A stretch of DNA of 64,000 nt from Clostridia bacterium (GCA_017429695.1 JAFROK010000041.1:26364-90363); one strand, 5' to 3'; shown: positions 16,483-25,622, counted from the first letter of the stretch. Translations and numbers: made by a program. The notes: generated from the letters alone by a model not told the origin.

Positions 16483-16779
16483 TTACGCTGCATTATACAG
16501 AATCACCGCTTCCTGTCGGATCTTTTGCAGGAAGTCTTCATTGTTATTGCCAATTGTAATCAGATCAACAGACTTTTTATGGACTTCTTCAAGTTCCAGC
16601 CGTAAAGATGCCAGTTGGAAGAGGGTTCGGATCCAGCCGCCTTCGATCAGCAAATCCACATCGCTGTTTTCATTCGCTTCACCACGCGCATAACTGCCAA
16701 AGAGCCAGATCGTTGAAATGCCGTATTTCCTGGCAACAGGTTCTATTCGCTGTTTGATCTTTTCGATGGTGTAAATCAT
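16483..16779 (-). CDS. MNT-type minimal nucleotidyltransferase
   Basis: A 98-residue protein with the nucleotidyltransferase motif GSYARGEANENSDVDLLIE near residues 28-46 and the third acidic residue in SVDLIT. Characterised minimal nucleotidyltransferases act as antitoxins by adenylylating a HEPN ribonuclease partner. No HEPN gene is adjacent, so its substrate is unknown. It overlaps the upstream small gene by 4 nt and ends the operon at a clear terminator. Confidence 0.85.
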   Translation of the reverse strand: MIYTIEKIKQRIEPVARKYGISTIWLFGSYARGEANENSDVDLLIEGGWIRTLFQLASLRLELEEVHKKSVDLITIGNNNEDFLQKIRQEAVILYNAA

Positions 16780-16979
16780 GCATTAGCCCTTCCAGGTTTT
16801 CTTTGTTTATATCGATGTTGCTTTTCTGTTTTTTGTTGTCTGATTCCATGGTTTTCATATTCCCCTATGGTTATTTTACTGGACTGGACAAAATAATAAT
16901 CAATGGTGTCCTTGATATACGCATAATCCGTATCTGCCTGCTTCGTTGTTTCAACACAAAACAGAATCCGTTTATTCAT
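16776..16979 (-). CDS. Short, possibly truncated partner of the AAA ATPase
   Basis: A 67-residue frame beginning MNKRILFCVETTKQADTDYAYI, overlapping the ATPase gene by 8 nt. The first ~38 residues look like the start of a larger globular protein (beta strand then helix). The rest (QQKTEKQHRYKQRKPGRANA) is low-quality basic sequence, and in the same 100 bp a second frame with its own AGGGGA site reads MKTMESDNKKQKSNIDINK. I infer a truncated or frame-damaged second gene of an ATPase-plus-effector pair. Function unknown. Confidence 0.45.
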   Translation of the reverse strand: MNKRILFCVETTKQADTDYAYIKDTIDYYFVQSSKITIGEYENHGIRQQKTEKQHRYKQRKPGRANA

Positions 16980-18297
16980 CTGCGCCTCCTAACACGCCCA
17001 GGAAGTCAGAGGCGTCGACGTTAAATGGAGAATCCTCAATAAAGCCATCCCGGTATGCATGTTCCGGATTCTGATTCCCGTTGCTGGTCCAGGTATGCAC
17101 GCTGTTGACGTTGGAGATAAAACTGATGGCGCATTTGCTGTTGCGCAGCACAGCCATCGGGGAAAGGTTATGGGCGGTAAAACACAACTGTCCTTCGCCG
17201 TAACGGACAAAGTATTCAATCAGCTTATCCAGGTATATATCATTTATGTTGGAATCCAGTTCGTCAATAAAGACAATGTATCCACGGCATGCTGCGTCCA
17301 GGATATTGTATAACCTGATCAGCTTTTTGATGCCCCGACTTTCATATTCCTCATCCAGCTTATAGCCATCATATACCATGACTAACCGGCAGATCAGAAA
17401 TTCCCCGTATTCTTTCGTATCAATCTCAATCCCCTGCAGATCCGTCTTGAAAATGCGGATAAATGAATACAATCTGTTGATGGTTATCTGATAATTGTGG
17501 AGCTGTGATTTCGGAATGATAATCTCTTTCCGGTCCTGCCTTGCTGAAGTTGGCCAGTCATAGATCGTAAAGTCACCTCCCTCATGAAGCGTTGCATTAT
17601 CATCCCGGCTTTTTATTTTCTGATAAGCATCATTCCTGTGGTCATCTGCCCCATCCAGTTCCACATGAATCTTGGAAGCAAATACAGCCAGCGTAAACAA
17701 ATGCTTTTCAGGCAGATGCTCCAGGCTGTATCCTGCCGCTTCAATATCATTTACAAAGGTGACAAAAGACCGCTGTTCCAGGAGGTTCTGGGTTTTTTCT
17801 CTGCAATATTCAAATACATCCCCTTTATTATACCTGAACAGGCTTCCGTTCATGCTCTCGAATACAAGTAAGTACGGTGACTGTGAATTGTGCCCGATTT
17901 TTCTTTCCAGCATTTCACCGGCCAGATACACCCTGTCATCGTTTCTGATTTCAAGATCCATCCGGTAATGGTAAACAAACGGACCCGTACCAAAAAATGC
18001 GTAGAACGTCATTTCAATAAAACATTTACGGGTTTTCTTGTTGATATTTTCCAATAACAACCGTTGATTTACGGAATCATTCAGGTAATTCCTGTCCAGC
18101 AATACCCTGGTCATGATCCGGATTGCGGTCATGATGGCTGTTTTCCCGGATCCGTTTTCCCCGTATATTCCTTTGACCCGGTATTGTTCCGGGTTAAAAT
18201 CGTATTTGATTGTTTTTTTGTAAAAGGGTATTTCCACCGGCTTCTCAATATTCTTGATTCCGGATAAACGAAGATTCAGCAGGAAAAAAGTATTCAT
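16972..18297 (-). CDS. AAA15-type ATPase
   Basis: A 441-residue ABC/SMC-like ATPase: N-terminal LLNLRLSGIKNIEKPVEI, Walker A YGENGSGKTAIMTA near 45, signature-like YESRGIKKLIRL near 325, Walker B GYIVFIDELDSNIND near 345 and CFTAHNLSPM near 378. Such stand-alone ATPases usually pair with an effector gene in defence loci. The start follows GGAGGGA. It heads a compact three-gene unit with overlapping starts and stops. No phage target can be inferred. Confidence 0.8.
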   Translation of the reverse strand: MNTFFLLNLRLSGIKNIEKPVEIPFYKKTIKYDFNPEQYRVKGIYGENGSGKTAIMTAIRIMTRVLLDRNYLNDSVNQRLLLENINKKTRKCFIEMTFYAFFGTGPFVYHYRMDLEIRNDDRVYLAGEMLERKIGHNSQSPYLLVFESMNGSLFRYNKGDVFEYCREKTQNLLEQRSFVTFVNDIEAAGYSLEHLPEKHLFTLAVFASKIHVELDGADDHRNDAYQKIKSRDDNATLHEGGDFTIYDWPTSARQDRKEIIIPKSQLHNYQITINRLYSFIRIFKTDLQGIEIDTKEYGEFLICRLVMVYDGYKLDEEYESRGIKKLIRLYNILDAACRGYIVFIDELDSNINDIYLDKLIEYFVRYGEGQLCFTAHNLSPMAVLRNSKCAISFISNVNSVHTWTSNGNQNPEHAYRDGFIEDSPFNVDASDFLGVLGGADE

Positions 18298-18476
18298 ATC
18301 AGCATCCCTCCACAGACAGTATAACTCATTTTGTTATAAAGTAAATACATTTTGTATATTTTTTAACTTTTCTGATGTGCTTTTCTCTATAATTATATTA
18401 TAAATTGGCTTCAGATCCAGATTTTTCATTGTGGAACGTATGGGGGCGAATTATATCACACCAGAACCGCTCCCGC

Positions 18477-18504
18477 AAAAAAAGAGCGGCATTGCTGCCG
18501 CCCT
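18477..18504 (-). terminator. asnS terminator
   Basis: On the minus strand GCGGC, loop AGCAAT, GCCGC, then TCTTTTTTT, 18 nt after the asnS stop. Confidence 0.8.
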
Positions 18505-18521
18505 GGTGATGGTTGGGGTTC

Positions 18522-19901
18522 TCAGAAATCGCAGTTCTGGGGGGTGCGGAAGTAGGGGATCACGTCCCGGATGTTGTCCACGCCGGTGAGGTAGATCAGG
18601 AGGCGCTCAAAGCCCATGCCGAAGCCGGAGTGGGTGCAGCCGCCGAACTTGCGGAGGTTGACGTACCAGTACATTTCTTCCTTGGAGATGTGGAGGTCGT
18701 CCATGCGCTTTTCCAGGAGTTCCAGTCTTGTTTCACGCTGGCTGCCGCCCATCAGCTCACCGGCGCCGGGAACCAGCAGGTCCACCGCGCTGACGGTTTT
18801 GCCGTCATCGTTCTGGTACATATAGAATGCTTTGATGTCCTTCGGCCAGTCGTAGACGAACACCGGGGAGTGGAAATATTCCTCGGTCAGGTATTTTTCA
18901 TGCTCCTTGGCGGTGTCCTCGCCATACTTCGGCTCGAACTTGAATTCGGTGCCGTTCTCCATGGCCTTGCGCAGAATCGTGATGGCCTCGTCATGGGTCA
19001 CCCGGGCGCAGGTGGAGGTCAGCAGGGTGTTCAGCTTGTCCAGCAGCCCGCCGCCGGTGAACTGGTCCAGGAACTTCAGCTCGTCCGGGCACTTGTCCAG
19101 CACGGTCTTCACGATGGCCTTCAGGAAATCCTCCTCGATGTCCATCAACTGGTTCAGGTCGCAGAAGGCAATTTCCGGCTCGATCATCCAGAATTCCGCG
19201 GCGTGGGTTTTGGTGTTGCTGTTCTCCGCCCGGAAGGTGGGCCCGAAGGTGTAGATCTTAGAGAACGCCATGGCGAAGGTTTCACCTTCCAGCTGGCCGG
19301 TCACGGCCAGGCTGGTGGGCTTGCCGAAGAAATCCTCGGCCGGGTTGTTCCGCTTGTCCGGCGGCAGGGTGGTCACGGTGAATGTGTTGCCGGCGCCTTC
19401 CGCGTCGTTGCCGGTGATCAATGGGGTATGGACGTAGAGGTATCCCCGGTCCTGGAAATAGGTGTGGATCGCCATGGCAGCCACGCTGCGGACACGGAAC
19501 ACCGCCTGGAACAGGCGGGTGCGGGGGCGCAGGTAGGCGATCTCCCGCAGGAATTCTACTGTATGGCGCTTGGGCTGCAGCGGGTAGTCCTCGGGGCAGT
19601 CGCCTTCCAGGACGATGCTTTCCGCCTGGATCTCCGGGGTTTCGGGATCCTTGTAGCTGGGAACGACCTTGCCGGTGACCATCACGGCACTGCCGACACG
19701 CAGCGCCTGGATGGTTTCAAAATCGGCGATATTGTTGTCATACACCACCTGCGGGTTGCGGAAGCAGGTTCCGTCGAAGAAATCGATAAAGCCCATGTTC
19801 TTCTGTTTCCGGTGGTTCCGGATCCAGCCGCGCAGGGTCACAACCTGGCCCTGCAGGGAAGAGAGCTGTTCTTTCAGTTCGCGGGTGGTGATGGTATCCA
19901 T
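18522..19901 (-). CDS. asnS: Asparaginyl-tRNA synthetase
   Basis: Class II aminoacyl-tRNA synthetase charging tRNA-Asn. 459 residues, full length. The N-terminal OB-fold anticodon domain (VVTLRGWIRNHRKQKNMGFID) is followed by the class II core: motif 2 (GPTFRAENSNTKTHAAEFWMIEPE region) and motif 3 (GMGFERLLIYLTG). The HTGN-type aspartyl signature is absent, and QPKRHTVEFLREIAYLRPRT fits AsnRS. The start follows AAGGAGG. No T-box leader is seen; its promoter lies at 19936-19964 with a short leader. Confidence 0.95.
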   Translation of the reverse strand: MDTITTRELKEQLSSLQGQVVTLRGWIRNHRKQKNMGFIDFFDGTCFRNPQVVYDNNIADFETIQALRVGSAVMVTGKVVPSYKDPETPEIQAESIVLEGDCPEDYPLQPKRHTVEFLREIAYLRPRTRLFQAVFRVRSVAAMAIHTYFQDRGYLYVHTPLITGNDAEGAGNTFTVTTLPPDKRNNPAEDFFGKPTSLAVTGQLEGETFAMAFSKIYTFGPTFRAENSNTKTHAAEFWMIEPEIAFCDLNQLMDIEEDFLKAIVKTVLDKCPDELKFLDQFTGGGLLDKLNTLLTSTCARVTHDEAITILRKAMENGTEFKFEPKYGEDTAKEHEKYLTEEYFHSPVFVYDWPKDIKAFYMYQNDDGKTVSAVDLLVPGAGELMGGSQRETRLELLEKRMDDLHISKEEMYWYVNLRKFGGCTHSGFGMGFERLLIYLTGVDNIRDVIPYFRTPQNCDF

Positions 19902-19935
19902 GGTAGTAGCCTCCTTGGTTCAGCTTATGCCGGAA

Positions 19936-19964
19936 ACTATACCATAATTAATGAAGAAATACAA
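19936..19964 (-). promoter_or_regulatory. asnS promoter
   Basis: TTGTAT (19959-19964), 17-bp spacer and TATAGT (19936-19941) on the minus strand, ~35 nt before asnS. Confidence 0.6.
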
Positions 19965-19980
19965 CTTCTGCTTTTTCAGC

Positions 19981-20009
19981 TTGCAATCATTGCCCGCTCA
20001 GATTATAAT
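19981..20009 (+). promoter_or_regulatory. Promoter of the Phd-PIN toxin-antitoxin pair
   Basis: TTGCAA (19981-19986), 17-bp spacer, TATAAT (20004-20009). It is back-to-back with the asnS promoter. Confidence 0.65.
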
Positions 20010-20060
20010 AAGGTCAGAAAGAGCTTTGTGGTCATAATGGTCATCAAGGAGGTGTACCGC

Positions 20061-20303
20061 ATGCAAGTAAACGTTGTTGAAGCGAAGAGGGATTTCTCCA
20101 AACTGATTCGTCTGCTCGAAACAAAAAAGGCAGATTCCATTATGGTATCCCGGAACGGTAAGCCTGTCATCAAAATGACCTATATCGAAGAAACCCCGGT
20201 TTCAAAGCGGATTGGTGTAGCCAGGGGAAAATTTAAATCACCAGATGATTTCGACGCCGCCAATGACGAAATTTATGAAATGCTGACAGGAGGATCCCTA
20301 TGA
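20061..20303 (+). CDS. Phd/YefM-type antitoxin
   Basis: An 80-residue protein, MQVNVVEAKRDFSKLIRLLE, with the VSRNGKPVIKM strand typical of Phd antitoxins, which bind their own operator through the N-terminal part and wrap the toxin with the C-terminal part. The ATG follows AAGGAGG. Its stop overlaps the toxin ATG by 4 nt. The pair likely represses its promoter at 19981-20009. Confidence 0.85.
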   Translation: MQVNVVEAKRDFSKLIRLLETKKADSIMVSRNGKPVIKMTYIEETPVSKRIGVARGKFKSPDDFDAANDEIYEMLTGGSL

Positions 20304-20704
20304 ATATCCTTCTTGATACGCATATCATAATCTGGGCCCTCACAGATGACAGGCGCCTGACAAAGAAAGCCCGCGATCTGCTGCTGGATCCGGGCAACAA
20401 CCTGTACTACAGCTCCGCTTCCGTTTTTGAAGTGGATATGAAAACAAAAAGCAGGAAAAACAACCTCGAATTCACAACGGAAGATTTTGTCGAAATGTGC
20501 CATGAGGCCGGTTATATTCCTTCATCGCTCAAAGAGTCCCATTTGATTGCAGCAAACAAATTGGTCTGGGAAGGCAAAGGAGAAGAACACAAAGAGCCCT
20601 TCGACCGTATTCTCCTGGCTCAGGCCATCACTGAAAACATGCGATTGATGACCAGCGATGAGAAAATCCCGAATTTCAAACAAAACTGTGTTATCAAAGT
20701 CTGA
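20300..20704 (+). CDS. PIN-domain toxin (VapC-like)
   Basis: A 134-residue PIN ribonuclease. Acidic residues of the active site are visible in LLDTHIIIWAL, SVFEVDMK, PFDRILLAQA and MTSDEKI. Family members cleave RNA, often tRNA. It is cotranscribed and overlaps with the Phd-type antitoxin (Phd antitoxin with PIN toxin is a common mixed pairing). It is complete. The target is unknown. Confidence 0.87.
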   Translation: MNILLDTHIIIWALTDDRRLTKKARDLLLDPGNNLYYSSASVFEVDMKTKSRKNNLEFTTEDFVEMCHEAGYIPSSLKESHLIAANKLVWEGKGEEHKEPFDRILLAQAITENMRLMTSDEKIPNFKQNCVIKV

Positions 20705-20794
20705 AAAGTATCGGCAGAACATTCTGCTTTTGCGTTGAAGGTAAACTTTTGCCGGTTATGCCGGTAAAGATCTGACCATCCGCGACAAATGGGT

Positions 20795-20823
20795 TTGACA
20801 AATTGTTAAGTTTCCATTAATAT
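20795..20823 (+). promoter_or_regulatory. Strong consensus promoter for a structured RNA
   Basis: TTGACA (20795-20800), 17-bp spacer and TAATAT (20818-20823). Transcription is predicted to start at 20829-20831, exactly where the structured region begins. Confidence 0.8.
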
Positions 20824-20828
20824 ATATG

Positions 20829-21092
20829 CGTTCGGCTGCGCGTTTTTTCGCGCGCTGTTGTCGATAGAGTGTTCCCAAGTACCTCCGTGGGCTTTCGCCC
20901 GCGATCTGTTTTCGGGCGCCCCCCTGGGGCGAACCGCATACTGATGCCTTCCGGAAAGCCTGTTTCTGACAGGGTTGCCGGGGTATGCCTGTCCTTGGCG
21001 TACCCTTTGCGGAAGCGATGTTACGAAACCGGGACTGCCTCGGTCGAAGCAGCGTACAGCCGTGCGAAGCGTTTGTTTTCGCGCGGTTTTTT
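20829..21092 (+). ncRNA. Highly structured RNA of unknown class upstream of rny
   Basis: A ~265-nt GC-rich, non-coding transcript bounded by a consensus promoter and an intrinsic terminator. A closing helix can form between CGTTCGGCTG (20829-20838) and CAGCCGTGCG (21057-21066), 9 of 10 pairs. Inside are hairpins at 20887-20902 (GTGGGC/GCCCGC), 20918-20930 (GCCCC/GGGGC), a three-part stem at 20936-20988 (GCATAC/GTATGC, CCGG/CCGG, CCTGT/ACAGG) and 21028-21044. I find no hallmark of SRP RNA, tmRNA, RNase P RNA, a T-box or a riboswitch I know; 6S RNA cannot be excluded. The closing helix and the terminator share 21060-21066, so they exclude each other. It could be a stand-alone RNA or a cis-regulator of rny. 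Confidence 0.7.
21060..21092 (+). terminator. Terminator ending the structured RNA
   Basis: CCGTGCGAA (21060-21068), 9-nt loop, TTCGCGCGG (21078-21086) and six T. Nine pairs including one G-U. It lies 65 nt before the rny start. Confidence 0.85.
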
Positions 21093-21157
21093 GTGTGGGT
21101 TGATCTGCAGCCGCTGAGAATGGAAATAAGATTTTTTGCAAGAAAGGGAGGGAGTCA

Positions 21158-22726
21158 ATGGAAATTAACCTGATTGTGGCCATCCTGATTGCCGTGGCAA
21201 CATGCGCCATCGGCGGGGTGGCCGGTTACATGTATCGGAAAAACAACACGGAAAAGAAAATCGACCGGACGGAAGAGTATGCCCGCCGCCTGTATGACGA
21301 CGCCGTACGCAAGGCGGAAGATTATAAGAAAGAAAAAGTGCTGGAAGCCAAGGAGGAAATCCTGAAGGCCAAGGCGGAAAACGACCGGGAGCGCGCGGAG
21401 AACGAAAAGGAAATCCGGGAGCGTCGCAATGAAATCCAGAAGAACGAACGCCGCCTGATCCAGCGGGAAGAAACCCTGGACAAGAAGGCGGACAACCTGG
21501 AAGCCCGTGAGGAAAACCTGAACAAGAAAATGGCGGACCTGGCGAAGCAGGAGGAAGAGCTGGACGAACTGAAAGCGAAGCAGATGTCCGAGCTGGAGCG
21601 CATCGCCAGCCTGACGAGGGACGAAGCCAAGCAGATCGTCATCGACAAGGTCCAGAAGGAAGCGTATCACGACGCAGCCGCCACGGTCCGTGATATCGAG
21701 ACCCAGGCCAAGGAAGACGGCGAAAAGAAAGCACGAAACATCATCGCCCTGGCCATCCAGAAATGCGCGGCGGACCACGTGGCCGAAAGCACGGTCAGCG
21801 TGATCTCCCTGCCCAACGACGACATGAAGGGCCGCATCATCGGCCGCGAGGGCCGGAACATCCGGGCCCTGGAAACCGCCACCGGCGTCGACCTGATTAT
21901 CGACGACACGCCGGAAGCCGTCATCGTCTCCGCCTTCGACCCGGTGCGCCGGGAAGTTGCCCGCGTCGCGGTGGAAAAGCTCATCATGGACGGGCGCATC
22001 CATCCCGCGCGGATCGAGGAAATGGTCGAAAAAGCCCGGAAGGAAGTCGACAACCAGATCCGGGAAGCCGGCGAGAACGCCGTCTTCGAAACGAACCAGC
22101 ACGGCATCCACCACGAGCTCATCAAGCTCCTGGGCCGCCTGCGGTTCCGCACCAGCTACGGTCAGAACGTGCTGAAGCATTCCATCGAAGTGAGCCACCT
22201 GGCGGGCCTGATGGCCGCCGAGCTGGGCGCGGACGTCCAGCTGGCCAAGCGCGCCGGCCTGCTGCATGACATCGGCAAGGCCGTGGACCACGAGAGCGAA
22301 GGCACCCACGTGACCCTGGGCGCCGAGCTGGCGAGAAAGTATCATGAAAACAACGATGTGGTGCACTGCATCATGGCGCACCACAACGATGTGGAACCCC
22401 AGACCGTCGAAGCGGTGCTGGTGCAGGCCGCGGACGCGATTTCCGCCGCCCGGCCCGGCGCCCGCAGGGAGAGCCTGGAGAACTATATCAAGCGCCTGGA
22501 GAAACTGGAGGAAATCGCGAGCTCCTTCAGCGGCGTGGAAAAATCCTACGCCATCCAGAGCGGCCGCGAAGTCCGTATCATGGTCAAGCCCGAGGACGTC
22601 ACCGACGACGGCATCAAGGTCATGGCCAAGGAAATCGCGAAGCGCATCGAGGAGCAGATGGAGTATCCCGGACAGATCCGGGTCAACGTCATCCGCGAAA
22701 CGCGGAGCACGGAATACGCGAAGTAA
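21158..22726 (+). CDS. rny: Ribonuclease Y
   Basis: Membrane-anchored endoribonuclease that starts mRNA decay in Firmicutes. 522 residues, full length. In order: an N-terminal membrane helix ([22 protein letters not shown]), a long Glu/Lys/Arg coiled coil (~30-190), a KH domain ([15 protein letters not shown] near 225) and an HD domain with the metal-binding HDIGK (near 370) and HHNDVE. The start follows AAAGGGAGG. Its expression may depend on readthrough of the terminator at 21060-21092. Confidence 0.96.
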   Translation: MEINLIVAILIAVATCAIGGVAGYMYRKNNTEKKIDRTEEYARRLYDDAVRKAEDYKKEKVLEAKEEILKAKAENDRERAENEKEIRERRNEIQKNERRLIQREETLDKKADNLEAREENLNKKMADLAKQEEELDELKAKQMSELERIASLTRDEAKQIVIDKVQKEAYHDAAATVRDIETQAKEDGEKKARNIIALAIQKCAADHVAESTVSVISLPNDDMKGRIIGREGRNIRALETATGVDLIIDDTPEAVIVSAFDPVRREVARVAVEKLIMDGRIHPARIEEMVEKARKEVDNQIREAGENAVFETNQHGIHHELIKLLGRLRFRTSYGQNVLKHSIEVSHLAGLMAAELGADVQLAKRAGLLHDIGKAVDHESEGTHVTLGAELARKYHENNDVVHCIMAHHNDVEPQTVEAVLVQAADAISAARPGARRESLENYIKRLEKLEEIASSFSGVEKSYAIQSGREVRIMVKPEDVTDDGIKVMAKEIAKRIEEQMEYPGQIRVNVIRETRSTEYAK

Positions 22727-24234
22727 GGTTTCGCAACAAAAACCAGCCGGCTGGCGGCTGGTTTTTTTGTTGCGATGGCTTCGGGCTTGGGCCTTCCGGC
22801 GATCTCCGCCCAGGCTTCCGGATCGCCGGGGGTATTCAGGCGGCGTTCCGGATGTTTTTCCGAGAAAATGGGATATTTGTCCAAATCGCGGGTCGCGGGA
22901 ATGACCCGCTTTTTCTGTTCCTTCGGTTGATTGTTTCCGCTTTCTTTTCCGGGATCGGATGCCTCGGCTGCCGGGGGTTGGTCCTCTTCATCCGGCGCCG
23001 TCGGTGTGGTTTCCTCCGCCGGTTCTTTCGGTGTGTCCGGAATCATCGGTGGCAGGGCTTCCTCCGAAGCCGGTAAAGCCGGATCGGTTTCCTTGGATTC
23101 CGTCACCGTTTCGTCCTGCTGCGGCGTTTCCGCGGGCGTCCCGGGCAGCGTCTGTTCCTCCGCCGGCGGGGTTACCGGAAGCTCCGGTTCAATCTTTGCA
23201 GCCGGGGGTTCCGGATCCTCCATTGCCTGCGGCTGCTCCGCCGGAGGTTGGTTCGGCGCCTCCGGCTGTTGATTTTGTTCCGCCGGCTGTTGGGCCGGTA
23301 TTTCAGCCTGCTGATTCTGTTCGGCCGGTGGTTGTTTTGGTGTTTCAGCCTGCTGATTCTGTTCGGCCTGCTGTTGGTTTTGTTTTTCAGCCTGTTGGCT
23401 CTGTTCAGCCGGTTGCTGATTCGGAGTTTCGGCCTGCTGGCTCTGTTCAGTTGGTTGTTGGTTTGCCTTATCCGGCGTCTGGCTCTGTTCGGCTTGTTGT
23501 TGTTTTGGTGTTTCCACCTGCTGGTTCTGTTCTGCCGTTTGCTGGTTTTGGGTTTCTGACTGCTGGCTCTGTTCTGCCGGCGGTTGGTTCGGCGTCTCGG
23601 CCTGCTGTTTCTGTTCGGCAGGCTGCTGGTTTGGGGTTTCCGCCTGCTGGTTCTGTTCGACTGGCTGCTGGTTTGGGTTCTCAGGTACCTGGTTCTGTTC
23701 TGCCGGCGATGGATTCGGCTTTTCCGGTTCCTGGTTCTGTTCTCCTGACGGCGGGTCCTGGTTTTCCGGTTTCTGGTTCTGTTCGTCCGGCTGCTGGTTC
23801 TGATTGGCCGGCGGGTTGTTGTTTTCACCGGGCGGCGGATTGGGATCCGTCTGTCCGCCGGTATCCGGATCGACTGGATCCTGCGGGTCCGTATTGCCTC
23901 CGGTCGGGTTATCCGGATTTGTGGTCCCGCCTTCCGGCGGATCCTGTTGCGGATCCGTAGTCCCGCCGATCGGATTGTCCGGGTCTGTGGTTCCGCCTTC
24001 CGGCGGATCCTGCGGATCCGGCTCCGGTTTTTCTTTCCTTACGCAGTCGAAGACATAGCCGCAGTCCGGGCATTTTTCGGCCCAGACATATACCTCAGTA
24101 TCCCGGATAATATCCGCTGAGACTTCCTTATCGCAGGTATCGCACCAGTAATCCTTTGCCTGGGCCGGAAAACACAGGCTGGTCATGAATAATGCGGTTG
24201 CTAAAAGAAGGGCCAATCGCCTTTTGTGTTTCAT
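22546..24234 (-). CDS. Secreted zinc-ribbon protein with 14-residue Gln/Pro/Glu repeats
   Basis: A 562-residue protein with a signal peptide ([26 protein letters not shown]), a small zinc-ribbon-like domain with two cysteine pairs (YWCDTCDKE and [10 protein letters not shown]), a Gly/Pro/Thr-rich part (DPPEGGTT-type), then about 14 tandem copies of a 14-residue unit resembling [14 protein letters not shown], then a Pro/Glu-rich region. The start follows GGAGG. The frame runs through the rny terminator and 181 bp into rny on the opposite strand, so the last ~75 residues are probably not native. No sorting signal or anchor is seen. I infer a wall-spanning or surface role; function unknown. Confidence 0.7.
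   Translation of the reverse strand: MKHKRRLALLLATALFMTSLCFPAQAKDYWCDTCDKEVSADIIRDTEVYVWAEKCPDCGYVFDCVRKEKPEPDPQDPPEGGTTDPDNPIGGTTDPQQDPPEGGTTNPDNPTGGNTDPQDPVDPDTGGQTDPNPPPGENNNPPANQNQQPDEQNQKPENQDPPSGEQNQEPEKPNPSPAEQNQVPENPNQQPVEQNQQAETPNQQPAEQKQQAETPNQPPAEQSQQSETQNQQTAEQNQQVETPKQQQAEQSQTPDKANQQPTEQSQQAETPNQQPAEQSQQAEKQNQQQAEQNQQAETPKQPPAEQNQQAEIPAQQPAEQNQQPEAPNQPPAEQPQAMEDPEPPAAKIEPELPVTPPAEEQTLPGTPAETPQQDETVTESKETDPALPASEEALPPMIPDTPKEPAEETTPTAPDEEDQPPAAEASDPGKESGNNQPKEQKKRVIPATRDLDKYPIFSEKHPERRLNTPGDPEAWAEIAGRPKPEAIATKKPAASRLVFVAKPYFAYSVLRVSRMTLTRICPGYSICSSMRFAISLAMTLMPSSVTSSGLTMIRTSRPLWMA
22732..22774 (+). terminator. Terminator after rny (long inverted repeat)
   Basis: CGCAAC...AACCAGCCG, loop GCTGG, CGGCTGGTT...GTTGCG with a T7 tract. 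It works for rny. It lies inside the open reading frame of the convergent repeat-rich gene. Confidence 0.85.
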
Positions 24235-24278
24235 GATGGTTCCTCCGGGAAGGTCGGTATGGTTTTGTTGTTGGAAGT

Positions 24279-24307
24279 ATTTTATCGTCTTTTCCTGTTT
24301 TTGGCAA
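24279..24307 (-). promoter_or_regulatory. Promoter of the repeat-rich secreted protein
   Basis: TTGCCA (24302-24307), 17-bp spacer, TAAAAT (24279-24284), minus strand. Confidence 0.6.
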
Positions 24308-24362
24308 TAGGGGCAAAAGTGCAGGAATGCAGCGGAATGCAACGAAATCCCGGGTTGGATCG

Positions 24363-24392
24363 TTGTCATGGGGAAGGGGTTTGTGATATACT
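24363..24392 (+). promoter_or_regulatory. Promoter of the secreted protein/TPR/acyltransferase operon
   Basis: TTGTCA (24363-24368), 18-bp spacer, TATACT (24387-24392). It is divergent from the promoter at 24279-24307. Confidence 0.55.
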
Positions 24393-24413
24393 GCTTAATG
24401 GGAGATGATGTGC

Positions 24414-25622
24414 ATGAAGAAGTTCTTTTTCATTTGTCTGCTGGTCCTGTGCCTGCTGATGACAGGCGTTTTGGCGGCTTTCGCGGAAGATGCTGCTCCG
24501 GATGCTGCTTCTGCCGGAACCGGCCTCGCGGTGACGGCTACCGAGCTGGCTGCCTGGGGGGAAGAAAGCAAGTCCCGGGCCCTGGAAGCGGAGCCCGAAA
24601 ATGATCCCACGGCCGAGGAAGCCGATATGGAAAGCGGGATTATGTACCTGTATCCCTTCGCGACGGTGTATGCCGACGGAACGGAAATGAATGCGGATAC
24701 CCACCTGAATTCCGTGGTGGTTTCCGAGCCGGAGGAGGCGCCCTTCCGGAGCCTGGCCCTGAGCATGACGCCCGAGGAAGTCATGGCCCTTTTCCCGAAC
24801 AACAATCCGGAACAGGCCGGCACCCGGAACGGCGCGGTGCTCTACCTGCAGGAAAATGACGACGGCAGCATCCGCTTCGGCCGGGTATTCCGGGACGGGC
24901 AGCGCGTCCAGGCGCTGCAGTATGGCGAACTGACGCCTGCCGGCGACATGTTCCACCTGGCGTCCCTCACCTGCAATTTCAACGAAGCATTGCTCTCCGG
25001 TTTCGCGGTGGGCGGCTTTGATCCGGCCTCCACGGCGCTCTACACCCGGGAAGACCGGGACGAATTAGCCCTGGAGCTGAACGCCCTGGCCGCCGTAACG
25101 GACTACAAAGCCGTCAAAACCAGCCGGAACGGCCTGGATCTGACGGCCTTCGGCCCGGAGGACCTGGTTTTTTCCGACCTGGATTTCCTGGCCCTGCAGC
25201 CGGAAGACCTGCCGGGCACACCGGAATCCGAAACCTTGGACAACGAAGACGGCACCTCGCTGATCCGGGTGGACGGGGACGGATATATCGCCGTGTTCAT
25301 GACCGATGTGGACGGAAAAACTTCCATTGTCTCCCTGTCCATTGAAAGCGATTCGCTGGAAGGCCCCCGGGGCGTGCGCCTGGGCGATACCTTCCATGAG
25401 GATTACCAGCGCTTCCGCTCCGAAGGCCGCGGCACGGATGAAAACCTGTTCGAAGTCCTCTACGGCGCGGAGAACGAAGTCCCCCGGGGAACCGCCCAGT
25501 TCGGCGGCCTGGACGGCATCACCCTGCGGTATGTGACTGCCGTGCCGGACGGCCGGGAAGCCGAACTGCTTTTGCGATATGAAACGAACACCCTGAACGA
25601 AATCATTCTGTATATCCGGTAA
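24414..25622 (+). CDS. Secreted protein of unknown function
   Basis: A 402-residue protein with a signal peptide (MKKFFFICLLVLCLLMTGVLAAFA). The mature part is acidic and mixed alpha/beta, with YLYPFATVYADGTEM, RSLALSMTPEEVMALFP and RGVRLGDTFHEDYQRFR. The last of these resembles the start of short repeats found in secreted Clostridial proteins that bind peptidoglycan or serve as lipoprotein-like domains, but I do not assign it. No lipobox. ATG 24414 is chosen because GGAG ends right before the alternative ATG at 24405. It is the first gene of a three-gene operon. Confidence 0.75.
   Translation: MKKFFFICLLVLCLLMTGVLAAFAEDAAPDAASAGTGLAVTATELAAWGEESKSRALEAEPENDPTAEEADMESGIMYLYPFATVYADGTEMNADTHLNSVVVSEPEEAPFRSLALSMTPEEVMALFPNNNPEQAGTRNGAVLYLQENDDGSIRFGRVFRDGQRVQALQYGELTPAGDMFHLASLTCNFNEALLSGFAVGGFDPASTALYTREDRDELALELNALAAVTDYKAVKTSRNGLDLTAFGPEDLVFSDLDFLALQPEDLPGTPESETLDNEDGTSLIRVDGDGYIAVFMTDVDGKTSIVSLSIESDSLEGPRGVRLGDTFHEDYQRFRSEGRGTDENLFEVLYGAENEVPRGTAQFGGLDGITLRYVTAVPDGREAELLLRYETNTLNEIILYIR

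Noticed and set aside
18513-20060. A long plus-strand open frame opposite asnS
   Set aside because: It is the shadow of asnS. Only the final 80 codons (20061-20303) are a gene, the Phd antitoxin with its own ribosome site.
20829-21092. Considered as SRP RNA, tmRNA or RNase P RNA
   Set aside because: The conserved apical SRP sequence, the tRNA-like ends of tmRNA and the RNase P P4 motif were not found. It was kept as an unknown RNA.
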